Below, in pieces: positions 35,001 through 47,100 of a stretch of DNA of 64,000 bases. Source of the DNA: Patiria pectinifera (taxonomy: Eukaryota; Echinodermata; Asteroidea; Valvatida; Asterinidae); the NCBI GenBank assembly GCA_029964075.1, contig CM057136.1, forward strand, positions 11,408,001 through 11,472,000, given 5' to 3'. The stretch's first letter is position 1, and each line of letters starts with the position of its first letter. The position numbers and the translations under genes are program-made. The notes under the pieces were generated by a model. The model was not told where the DNA came from and searched no databases. It saw nothing but the letters and a program-made list of their open reading frames with translations.

Positions 35001-38000
35001 TGGAGGGAAAAAAGTTAATTTATTGAGCGATTTTAACTTAATTTTTCGACGGAATTTCCCCATTAATAGCACATCTGTCCAGTAATCGATTGGGAATGCG
35101 TTCTAGGGCCCCTAAGACATTTTTCTAGCAACTTTCAAGAAATTTCATTTTTTGGCCAAAATTGAAAAAAATGCAAGGGGTTAGCCTTACATTTTTAGAC
35201 AAAATCGGCCAAAAATTGACTTTTCTCAAAACAAGGCAGAAATTCATCTGGATGCAAGAGGAACATGAATCAATACTCTTACACGCATAATTTTGAAGAT
35301 TTTGGAAAATATCAGCAATTTTTTGCGGAAAAAAGTTAATTTATTGAGCAATTCCACCTTGCTTTTTCGACGGAATTTCCCCATTAATAGCACATCAGTC
35401 CAGCAATCGATTGGGAATGCGTTCTAGGGCCCCTAAGACATCTTTCTAGCAACTTTCACGAAATTTCATTTTTTGGCCAAAATTGAAAAAAATGCAAGGG
35501 GTTAGCCTTACATTTTGAGTCAAAATCGGCCAAAATTTGACACTTTTCAAAACAAGGCAGAAATTCATCTGGATGCAAGAGGAACATGAATCACAACTCT
35601 TACACGCATAATTTGGAAGATTTTGGCAAATATCAGCAATTTTTTGAGGAAATAAGTTAATTTATTGAGCGATTTTAACTTATTTTTCGACGGAAATTCC
35701 CCATTAATAGCACATCTGTCCAGTAATCGATTGGGAATGCGTTCTAGGGCCCCTAAGACATCTTTCTAGCAACTTTCAAGAAATTTCATTTTTTGGCCAA
35801 AATTGAAAAAAAGGAAGGGGTTAGCCTTACATTTTTAGACAAAATCGACCAAAAATTGACTTTTCTCAAAACAAGGCAGAAATTCATCTGGATGCAAGAG
35901 GAACATGAATCAAAACTCTTACACGCATAATTTTGAAGATTTTGGCAAATATCAGCAATTTTTTGGAGGAAATAAGTTAATTTATTCAGCGATTTTAACT
36001 TAATTTTTCGACGGAATTTCCCCATTAATAGCACATCTGTCCAGTAATCGATTGGGAATGCGTTCTAGGGTCCCGTAAGACATCTTTCTAGCAACTTTCA
36101 AGAAATTTCATTTTTGGCCAAAATTCAAAAAAATGCAAGGGGTTAGCCTTACATTTTTAGTCAAAATCGGCCAAAAATTGACTTTTCTCAAAACAAGGCA
36201 GAAATTCATCTGGATGCAAGAGGAACATGAATCAATACTCTTACACGCATAATTTTGAAGATTTTGGCAAAAGCAGCAATTTTTGGAGGGAAAAAAATTA
36301 ACTTATTGAGCGATTTGACCATCATTTTTCCACGGAATTTCCCCATTAATAGCACATCAGTCCAGTAATCGATTGGGAATGCGTTCTAGGACCCTTAAGA
36401 CATCTTTCTAGCAACTTTCAAGAAATTTCATTTTTTGGCCAAAACCCAAAAATATGCAAGGGGTTAGCCTTACATTTTAGTCAAAATCGACCAAAAATTG
36501 ACTTTTCTCAAAACAAGGCAGAAATTCATCTGGATGCAAGAGGAACATGAATCAATACTCTTACACGCATAATTTGGAAGATTTTGGCAAATATCAGCAA
36601 TTTATTGACAAAAAAAGTTAATTCATTGAGCAATTCTAGATCCATTTTCGACAGAATTTCCCCATTAATAAGCACACCTGTCCAGTAAATGATTGGGAAT
36701 GCGTTCTAGGGCCATTAAGACATCTTTCTAGCAACCTTCAAGAAATTTCATTTTTTGGCAAAAATTGAAACAAATACAAGGGGTTAGCCTTACATTTTTA
36801 GTCAAAATCGACCAAAAATTGACTTTTCTCAAAACAAGGCAGAAATTCATTTGGATGCAAGAGGAACATGAATCAATACTCTTACACGCACAATTTTGAA
36901 GATTTTGGCAAAAGCAGCAATTTTTGGAGGGGAAAAAATTAATTTATTGAGCGATTTGACCATCATCTTTCCACGGAATTTCCCCATTAATAGCACATGT
37001 GTCCAGTTATCGATTAGGAATGCGTTCTAGGGCCCTTAAAACATCTTTCTAGCAACTTTCAAGAAATTTCATTTTTTGGCCAAAATTGAAAAAAATGCAA
37101 GGGGTTAGCCTTACATTTTTAGTCAAAAGCGACCAAAAATTGACTTTTCTTAAAACAAGGCAGAAATTCATTTGGATGCAGGAGGAACATGAATCAATAC
37201 TCTTACACGCATAATTTTGAAGATTTTGGCAAATATCAGCAATTTATTGAGGAAAAAAGTTAATTCATTGAGCAATTTTCGATCCATTTTTCGACGGAAT
37301 TTCCCCATTAGTAGCACATCTGTCCAGTAATCGATTGGGATTGCGTTCTAGGGCCCTTAAGACATCTTTCTAGCAACTTTCAAGACATTTCATATTTTGG
37401 CCAAAATTGAAATAAATGCAAGGGGTTAGCCTTACATTTTTAGTCAAAATCGGCCAAAAATTGACTTTTCTCAAAACAAGGCAGAAATTCATCTGGATGC
37501 AAGAGGAACATGAATCAATACTCTTACACGCATAGTTTTGAAGATTTTGGCAAATATCAGCAATTTATTGAGAAAAAAAGTTAAATCATTGAGCAATTAT
37601 AGATCAATTTTTCGACGGAATTTCCCCATTAATAGCACATTTTGTCCAGTAAATGATTGGGAATGCGTTCTAGGGCCCCTAAGACATCTTTCTAGCAACT
37701 TTCAAGAAATTTCATTTTTTGGCCAAAATTGAAAAAAATGCAAGGGGTTAGCCTTACATTTTGAGTCAAAATCGGCCAAAATTTGACATTTCTCAAAACA
37801 AGGCAGAAATTCATCTGGATGCAAGAGGAACATGAATCAAAACTCTTACACGCATAATTTTGAAGATTTTGGCAAATATCAGCAATTTTTTGGAGGAAAT
37901 AAGTTAATTTATTCAGCGATTTTAACTTAATTTTTCGACGGAATTTCCCCATTAATAGCACATCTGTCCAGTAATCGATTGGGAATGCGTTCTAGGGTCC

Positions 38001-40136
38001 CGTAAGACATCTTTCTAGCAACTTTCAAGAAATTTCATTTTTGGCCAAAATTCAAAAAAATGCAAGGGGTTAGCCTTACATTTTTAGTCAAAATCGGCCA
38101 AAAATTGACTTTTCTCAAAACAAGGCAGAAATTCATCTGGATGCAAGAGGAACATGAATCAATACTCTTACACGCACAATTTTGAAGATTTTGGCAAAAG
38201 CAGCAATTTTTGGAGGGAAAAAAATTAATTTATTGAGCGATTTGACCATCATCTTTCCACGGAATTTCCCCATTAATAGCACATGTGTCCAGTAATCGAT
38301 TAGGAATGCGTTCTAGGGCCCGTAAGACATCTTTCTAGCAACTTTCAAGAAATTTCATTTTTTGGCCAAAATTCAAAAAAATGCAAGGGGTTAGCCTGAC
38401 ATTTTTAGTCAAAATCGACCAAAAATTGACTTTTCTCAAAACAAGGCAGAAATTCATTTGGATGCAAGAGGAACATGAATCAATACCCTTACACGCACAA
38501 TTTTGAAGATTTTGGCAAAAGCAGCAATTTTTGGAGGGAAAAAAATTAATTTATTGAGCGATTTGACCATCATCTTTCCACGGAATTTCCCCATTAATAG
38601 CACATGTGTCCAGTAATCGATTAGGAATGCGTTCTAGGGCCCGTAAGACATCTTTCTAGCAACTTTCAAGAAATTTCATTGTTTGGCCAAAATTGAAAAA
38701 AATGCAAGGGGTTAGCCTTACATTTTTAGTCAAAAGCGACCAAAAATTGACTTTTCTTAAAACAAGGCAGAAATTCATTTGGATGCAGGAGGAACATGAA
38801 TCAATACTCTTACACGCATAATGTTGAAGATTGTGGCAAAAGCAGCAATTTTTGGAGGGAAAAAAGTTAATTTATTGAGCGATTTTACCTTCAATTTTCG
38901 ACGGAATTTCCCCATTAATAGCACATCTGTCCAGTAATCGATTTAATGCGTTCTAGGGCCCCTAAGACATCTTTCTAGCAACTTTTAAAAAAATTTCATT
39001 TTTTGGCCAAAATTTCAAAAAATGCAAGGGGTTAGCCTTACATTTTTAGTCAAAATCGGCCAAAAATTGACATTTCTCAAAACAAGGCAGAAATTCATCT
39101 GGATGCAAGAGGAACATGAATCAATACTCTTACACGCATACTTTTGAAGATTTTGGCAAATATCAGCAATTTATTGACAAAAAAAGTTAAATCATTGAGC
39201 AATTCTAGATCCATTTTCGACGGAATTTCCCCATTAATAGCACATCTGTCCAGTAAATGATTGGGAATGCGTTCTAGGGCCATTAAGACATCTTTCTAGC
39301 AACTTTCAAGAAATTTCATTTTTTGGCCAAAACTCAAAAAAAATGCAACGGGTTAGCCTTACATTTTTAGTCAAAATCGGCCAAAAATTGACTTTTCTCA
39401 AAACAAGGCAGAAATTCATCTGGATGCAAGAGGAACATGAATCAATACTCTTACACGCATAATTTTGAAGATTTTGGCAAATATCAGCAATTTATTGAGG
39501 AAAAAAGTTAATTCATTGAGCAATTTTCGATCCATTTTTCGACGGAATTTCCCCATTAGTAGCACATCTGTCTAGTAATCGATTGGGATTGCGTTCTAGG
39601 GCCCTTAAGACATCTTTCTAGCAACTTTCAAGACATTTCATATTTTGGCCAAAATTGAAATAAATGCAAGGGGTTAGCTTTACATTTTTAGTCAAAATCG
39701 GCCAAAAATTGACTTTTCTCAAAACAAGGCAGAAATTCATCTGGATGCAAGACGAACATGAATCAATAATCTTACACGCATAGTTTTGAAGATTTTGGCA
39801 AATATCAGCAATTTATTGAGAAAAAAAGTTAAATCATTGAGCAATTATAGATCAATTTTTCGACGGAATTTCCCCATTAATAGCACATTTTGTCCAGTAA
39901 ATGATTGGGAATGCGTTCTAGGGCCCCTAAGACATCTTTCTAGCAACTTTCAAGAAATTTCATTTTTGGGCCAAATTTGAAAAAAATGCAAGGGGTTAGC
40001 CTTACATTTTTAGTCAAAATCTTACACGCATAATTATGATGATTTTGGCAAAAGCAGCAATTTTTGGAGGGAAAAATTAATTTATTGAGTGATTTTACCC
40101 TCATTTTTCGACGGAATTTCCCCGTTCATAGCACAT
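32080..40136 (+). repeat. 321-bp satellite array, about 24 full monomers plus partial ends
   Basis: Monomers measured at CTTTCTAGCAACTTTC start at 32231, 32552, 32873, 33193, 33513, 33835, 34157, 34479, 34799, 35121, 35442, 35762, 36084, 36404, 36724, 37045, 37366, 37688, 38011, 38331, 38652, 38971, 39292, 39614 and 39936. The spacing is 319-323 bp, mean 321. A truncated unit precedes (32085) and an internally deleted one ends the array near 40136. Conserved blocks: GCAAGGGGTTAGCCTTACAT, GATGCAAGAGGAACATGAAT, CGACGGAATTTCCCCATTAA, GGGAATGCGTTCTAGGGCCC. Frames up to about 89 codons in it are chance. Confidence 0.97.
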
Positions 40137-40254
40137 CAATCGTCGTTGTTTCCTTTTTAAAAGACGTCCGTATAATATTGAAATAGTGTTGACGGATTTG
40201 AGAATTTGTATTTGTCCAAATACAAAATATGCATAAATAATTATAAAAATGATA

Positions 40255-41222
40255 AGATCGGATATAAACATCCAACGAGCCTGATCCCTCTTCCCCGCCA
40301 AAAATCCTGGATCCGCTCCGGAACGCACCTGATGTATGTTGCAAAAAAGCCTACATAATAATAGTGTTCACTGTTGCGTGTAACGATATACGTTTGGCAT
40401 ACGTACAGGCCTACGACTAACGAGGCCTCGGTATACAATTTTCAAAATAAATGAAAACAGCTGACTCATTATTGCCCGGAATATCGACTTCTGTTAATAT
40501 GTCCATGGAGCCAAAACAGATGCACACAGCAATGTTCCACTTTTCCCCCTATTTTTAAGACAATTTGTTTTTGAGAAGAATTCTAAGGAGCCTGATGGCC
40601 GAGTGGTTAAATTCGTCGTCCACGAAATTCTATTCAGTCATTATAAGATTTTAATTTCCCGTCGTAAGATACCAACGGTACCTTAGCTTAATCGGTAAGC
40701 ACTGCGGCTGGTACTGTCCGTGAGTTCCAGGTTGGCGCCTTCGTACAGGTTCAGGGCATGTGGTCCACTCGGAGGATCAAGGCTTAGGGTGCCGCCCTGT
40801 TCCTCCCTTTATAGCTCTTTGCTTTTACATGGTGCCTGGCCCTCCGGGGTTATATGGATGGACAGGGAAGGAAGTGTGTATTGGCCGGGAAACCCGAGAG
40901 CCCAGAAGAGAACTAAGGGATTGGCTGGGGCATTGTTATGGCTCAGACCGATCCCTGAAAGCATGGCTAGCACATAACTTTTTGATTTTTTTATCCTCTA
41001 TTTTTATTAAACTTTGGTTTAGTTTGATATGTACAACTGCTCGGCAGGTCTAAACGGTGATATTAAAAACGAGAGAAAGGTCTATATAATAAATCAATGA
41101 ATTTTTGATAATTGACTATGATCAAAATTAAGTTCATTCATGATCAATATGACTACCATTATTAATGGCGTAATTTGCAATCGACGTAAGAAACGCCATA
41201 TACAATACTATACGGGAACATC
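40255..41222 (+). repeat. Arm segment A, direct copy
   Basis: Same orientation and order as 29572-30600, ending sharply at ATACGGGAACAT where the left copy continues into segment B. Here it joins the short-period array instead. Part of the tRNA-like unit is deleted near 40625. Confidence 0.85.
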
Positions 41223-42060
41223 AAAAGAGGCAAAAACACATTTTTATCGCAAATTTAAAACAGTAAAGCCTTGCATTCTTATCAAAAGGGGGCAAAAAAA
41301 GTTATATTTAAAACGGGAAGGGATTAGCCTTGCATTTTTATCAAAAATTGGCAAAAACACATTTTCATCCAAAATTTAAAACGGTAAGGGGTTAGCCTTG
41401 CATTTTTATCAAAAAAAGGGCAAAACACATTATTTTTTTCCAAAATTGAAAACGGTAAGGGGTTAGCCTTGAATTTTTTATCAAAAAGGGGCAAAAACTA
41501 AATTGTATCCAAAATTTAAAACAGTAAGTGGTTAGCTTTGCTTTTTTATCAAAAAGGGCCAAAAACACATTTGCTTTCCAAAATTGAAAACGGTAAGGGG
41601 TTAGACTTGAACTTTTATCAAAAGGGGCAAAAATAAAATTTTACCCAAAATGTAAAACGGTAAAGGGTTAGCCTTGCATTTTTATCAAAAAGGGGCAAAC
41701 ACTAAATTTTATCCAACATTTAAAACGGTAAGGGGTGAGCCTTGCATTTTTATCAAAAAGGGGCAAAAACTAACTGTTATCTAATATTTAAAGCGGTAAG
41801 GGGTTAGCCTTGTATTTTTATCAAAAAGGGGCAAAAACTAAATGTTATCCAAAATTCAAAACGGTAAGAGGTTAGCCTTGCATTTTTATCAAAAAGGGGA
41901 AAAAACTAAATTTTATCCAATATTTAAAACGGAAAGGGGTTAGCCTTGAATTTTTATCAAAAAGGGGCAAAAACAACATATTTATCCAAAATTTAAAATG
42001 GTAGGGGTTAGCCTTGCATTTTTATCAAAAAGGGGCAAAAACAACATTTTATCCAGTCTC
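41222..42060 (+). repeat. Short-period (about 67 bp) tandem array, right
   Basis: About 12 units with AACGGTAAGGGGTTAGCCTT, GCATTTTTATCAAAAAGGGG and CAAAAAC, inverted relative to the array at 31130-32080. Confidence 0.9.
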
Positions 42061-43380
42061 ATAGGGTTTGTGCACAGGGTGACCCCAAGTGATGGCCAGA
42101 TATGGGAATCTTTCCGACAATTTCTTTCTGTTCTTGAAATTGAATTTGACACTTGTTACTATATTGTTGTGTCAATTTCACTTTTCAGGAACGCAATTCC
42201 CTTCGACACATGAGCGACGCGAGGGGGCGCTTTTACCTTTTGTACAGTTACATTTTTACATGCGGTACTAATTTCAGCAAATTTTAGCTTCATTTTTCCT
42301 TGCCATTTGTATCCATACTTGAATTGAAATTGTTCCACAAGTACTCCAGTGTGGCAAGTAGTTCCTACTCAATTACTTAAGATGAAGTGCGTACCTTCTA
42401 GGCATGAAAATGGCAACTTACTTGACATTTTTTTGATGGTTGTTGACGTCCTTCCATCGTCCTTGCCCGCTATTCTTTTAAAGTTTTATATAGTTTCCTA
42501 CGGCGCTATAGGATGTTTGGTATTTATAATCGTCGGATTTGAATAGCGCCCCCATTGAAAGCATCACGGGTGCGAGCCATAATATACATCACATCTTTAT
42601 TTGTTCCCGTATATTGTATATGGCGTTTCTTACGTCGATTGCAAATTACGCCATTAATAATGGTAGGCATATTGATCATGAATGAACTTAATTTTGATTA
42701 TAGTCAATTATCAAAAATTCATTGATTTATTATATAGACCTTTGTCTCGTTTTTAATATCACCGTTTAGACCTGCCGAGCAGATGTACATATCAAACTAA
42801 ACCAAAGTTTAATAAAAATAGAGGATAAACAAATCAAAAAGTTATGTGCTAGCCAAGCTTTCAGGGATCGGTCTGAGCCATAACAATGCCCCAGCCAATC
42901 CCTTAGTTCTCTTCCGGGGTCTCGGCGTCCCCGACCAATACACACTTCCTTCCCTGTCCATCCATGTAACCCCGGAGGGCCAGGCACCATGTAAAAGCAA
43001 AGAGCTAAGGGAGGAACAGGGCGGCACCCTAAGCCCTGATCCTCCGAGTGGACCACATGCCCTGAACCTGTACGAAGGCGCCAACCTGGAACTCACGGAC
43101 AGTACCAGCCGCAGTGCTTACCGATTAAGCTAAGGTACCGTTGGTGACTTACGATGGGAAATTAAACATCTTATACTCACTGAATAGAATGCGGGTGTTG
43201 AGAAACAAAAAGACACCGACGGGATTCGAACCCGGGCTCCGCGATTCGTGGACGACGAATCTAACCACTCGGCCATCAGGCTTCCTTAGAATTCTCCTCA
43301 AAAATAAAGTGTCTTAATAATAGGGGGAGAAACTTTGAACATTGCTGTGTGCATCTGTTTTGGTTCCATGGACGAATTAA
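42060..43380 (-). repeat. Arm segments B and A, inverted copy
   Basis: 42060-42600 mirrors 31130-30600 and 42600-43375 mirrors 30600-29815. The outer end CATCTGTTTTGGTTCCATGG (about 43354-43373) pairs with CCATGGAGCCAAAACAGATG at 29823-29842. The tRNA-like head (43283-43213 on minus) has both boxes. Confidence 0.9.
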
Positions 43381-43489
43381 GAGCGAGCCAGGCGGGGACG
43401 CGAGAAGCAAAATGGAGCCGGCGACATCGGCTGTCTGCAGCGATGAAGACCGCCACCTACTGTCCGAGAGTGTCCATAAAGTGTCCGCT

Positions 43490-43830
43490 TTTAACAGTGG
43501 CCTAATGGGTGCAATAAGTTGCCATAGACCCCAATGATAAATGCCTCCACTTCAGAAAGTCAGGGAAAATACCCACAATGTACCATTCAAGGTGGTCGAG
43601 ACACATCAAAATTCAAGCATTTTATCATCTGTTCAATTGTTGAGGGTAATCTGACGACTTTGGGGAGAAGTTTCCATCCGAATATGATAACCCCTTAAAA
43701 TTGTCCTGAAGCTCATCGCCATTTAAAAAAAACAGTGCCGTTGCAAAAAAGAGCGCTTTGGGGGCCCCAATTTCATCCAAAATTGTACAAAAAATACAAG
43801 CTCACGTTCCAGTGCATGGCTTCCACTTTT
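43490..43830. repeat. Outer, diverged inverted arm (right)
   Basis: Mirror of 28290-28620: CCATAGACCCCAATGATAAATG, CCACTTCAGAAAG, GAGACACATCAAAATT, TTCCATCCGAATATGA, GAAGCTCATCGCCATTT. Visibly more diverged than the inner arms. Confidence 0.65.
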
Positions 43831-43904
43831 ATTTTGTACGAACGCTCAAGTTCATGGCCCACAATATACTTAAATTCTGAAGAAGGAAATGAGGACACAA
43901 AAAA

Positions 43905-43990
43905 TTATTCCAAACGGTATGTGGTTAGCCTTGCATTTTTATCAAGACGGGGCAAAAGTTAACTTTATATCACAAATTCAAACCGGTAAA
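43905..43990 (+). repeat. Solitary short-period repeat unit
   Basis: AACGGTATGTGGTTAGCCTT, GCATTTTTATCAAGACGGGG, CAAAAG: one or two units of the 67-bp type outside the right arm. Confidence 0.75.
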
Positions 43991-44170
43991 GGGTAAGTCT
44001 AGTCTAGGGGCTAGACGTTGTTAATAGTTTGATACACGATCACCCGCCGCCCCGAGAGGGCACTATCACGACCAACCAATATCGCCCACGAACCCGTCTG
44101 GAACAACGTCTAGGAAAACTCGTATTGGTTGTGTCATGCGCACATTCCTGTTTGGCCTAATGAAGAGCGC
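43990..44170. repeat. Second copy of the repeat at 655-840
   Basis: Shared order: ACGTTGTT, GATACACGATCACCC, ATCGCCCACGAA, ACAACGTCT, TTTTCCTGTTTGGCCTAA-like end. Confidence 0.5.
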
Positions 44171-47100
44171 AATTCAAGAAAATTACAGTAGTTCCGAAGC
44201 AGACTCTAAAATTTCTTCGGAAATTCATAAGCAATTTGGACCACGTAAAAATATGCATCTCTGCCAATCAATCGGATGAACAATGGCTAATTTCATCGAG
44301 CTGCAAAGTACAGATTTGGATGGGAAAAACACTTGGCGCGATCAGATTATTATCTACAACTGTGCAATATTTTTTTACAGAAACTGATCACTTAAAATAT
44401 ATTTCTTGCTGACCAACACCATAAAAAATAACACTTTTAAAATAAAATAACTCGACACAAGTCTTCATTTTTTGCTCTTTCATGGACTTTGTTTTAATTA
44501 GATAAATATTATCAATGACAATTTATGGGATTGTATTAATTACTCATATTTTGTTTGTCCATCTCTCAAACTACAATGTAGATTGCTACACATTGTTTCG
44601 TTTTTCCGTTGTCGTATGTACAGTGCATCATCACTACTCTCTCTCAGTAATGGAGCTAGGTTATACAATGACTCTACAAAGAGGGAAAAAAAAACAATTT
44701 CATCCTCGTTTCTGCTTTTCGTTTTGTACACAGGAAGTATGATATTGCCTAAAGCATGCACCAATTAGCATTGGTACACATTCATACACATTAATTGCAC
44801 CATCTACTTTCGTAAAAACTACTCTAGAACGCATAAAACACTGACCAAAAAAAAAATCATCAAAACCCCCAAATCGTTGACATTTTGTTTGTTACTTCTC
44901 AGCCAATATATTACATATTCATTTGCCGTATAAAAATTTCATTTTTTTTGTGACCTATCTTGAGCCGCCATGTGTTTTTAAAAAATTTTTTTTTTTGTAT
45001 TTTTTCTTAATTACAGTATATGTCTGTATCTTTTTTTGGCGGAGGTAAAACTGTGCGAATCTAATTATTGCTCTAATGGTGAAATCAAACTTTAACTTAA
45101 TTATCTATATGATGGATTTCTAAAAGGATCCCTCAGAGGCTAGACTTGCACAGTCCTTCACTACAAATGTACAGGAAACAACTCAGTTTGCCACAATCTG
45201 GACACAGTTTGGATTTCATCAACCATAATACTTCGTTCAGGTGCTCTTAAAAAGGGCAAAGCACCTTTGTAAAAAATAAAGGTAGATAAAAAAAACCCAC
45301 TTAATTGATTCAATAAATAATACAAAGAAGATGTGACTTAACATTAATACGTTTACAATTACTTGAGGGAAATCATTGTTTTCATGATATCAACCTACAC
45401 GGGGCTGGTTTTTCCACTTCACAAGGCTTGAAAAAAAAAGAGGAAATGCTGGTCAAAAACACAGTGAATTGACCGAAAGAAGGAACAAACTGGTTGCATC
45501 TGTTATATCAAATATAGTCATGTCACTCACAGATGCTCATGAATATGTAATATTTACATTAATATGCACATATAAATAATGGTTTTACACAGTCTGTACA
45601 ATAAAACTCACCTGGGGTAAAAAGAATAATTATCTATGATAAAACAACGCAGTTAATTGAGATATCATCCATTACAGATATAGAAGAATAGCCAGATATG
45701 CTAAGTAGCTACGAAAGCTTCACCCAAACGTTTGTGTGTCTCGCATTACCCTGTGATCTGCTATTACCAACAAAGAACAGATCTTTTCCCAAAACTCTGT
45801 GATGATTTCTCAGGAAAGGCATCGACATGACGCCACAGTACAGACATTTTTTTTTATGGGAAGAATATTCAAAACCAATATACATGTAATCTTCACGTTA
45901 TTTTTGCAATGTTCTTCAACACACACATCACATTATACATATTTTCTGCAGAGAGAAAACAATTCTACGTAATGACTTTAGGCCAACCAAACAAAAAAAC
46001 AGATCATACAGATTTCAGGTCTTTGTGCCACCATACTGTGTTGGAAGAGATATGCATTTTGTTGTCTTTTTCTTTACATTACTGGGGAAGACACATAAAA
46101 TATACAGATTGGTACGAGTTGTGAACCTCGTGAACATTGCATGAGGACACAGGAATACTAAATATTCAATGAGGTCAGACAAAGAAGTGCTTGGAAGCAA
46201 GAAAAGTAAAACAACACAGCCACAAGCAATTTGATGCTAGAAAATATCAGATACCCATTGGGCTACTTCAGTTTTGTTCCCCTTGAAAATCAAGTTATAA
46301 TTTCATTTTGATGCGTCAACCTTTATATGCCTTGGCAGAAATTAAAACAAAAAATGTCATCGACCCTCCAACTTTCAAAGTTACTGCAACAATAAAGAAT
46401 AATTTCAAATGTATCAACAAACAGGATTTGTCAACATTTTCTCTGTAACTGTTAAAGGCATTATGTGTGTTTCATATGACTCAGAACTTTGAAATATGGT
46501 TAGTAAACGATAAAGAACACTTAATTTGGGCAAATTCCAGATAGAAAATGTACCTTTAAAGTACTCCCAACCTCACAAATAGCTACGACAAAATTGAGTT
46601 AACATCAAATCTATGTAAAAACAACAGAAAGTGTTTGTATATGTACATGTACATAGCATTAAAATCAAGGAATCGAAATTGCACAAGCAATTTCTTCCCT
46701 TTTTGTCCAACATGGTACAACAACGAAAAGCAAATTATTATCTATCATTGGTTTTTTGCAAAATAACTGGTCATAAATGCTCTCTGAACTAGAAAGACCT
46801 TTTTTGTTTTTAAATAGTTTTGTTACAAAAGAAAAGTACAACACAAAAGTCACTTCCATGAATGTGATAATACTACTGAAAAGCTCTAATCACAACAGAA
46901 TGCTTTTTATGATCAGATCTTTTTTTTTTGAAAAAACAAAACTTAAAATGGAGAAAATGAGACATTACAAACAACCATAATCAATGAAACAATTACCTTA
47001 ATCAACAGGCTTATTATTTATGATGGTAAAATTTTAAAAAAATCAACTGTTTACAATCAATTAAGACCCTGCATTCATTTCAATTTTAAAAACAAATTGT

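Noticed and set aside
34803-37961. Recurrent 64-89-codon frames (MLLMGKFRRKIKLKS type)
   Set aside because: They are the same satellite strand read repeatedly; most copies are broken by indels and no domain is present.
32080-40136. Regular repeats resembling a CRISPR array
   Set aside because: Units are 321 bp, diverged along their length, have no short repeat/spacer pattern, and lie in an animal genome.
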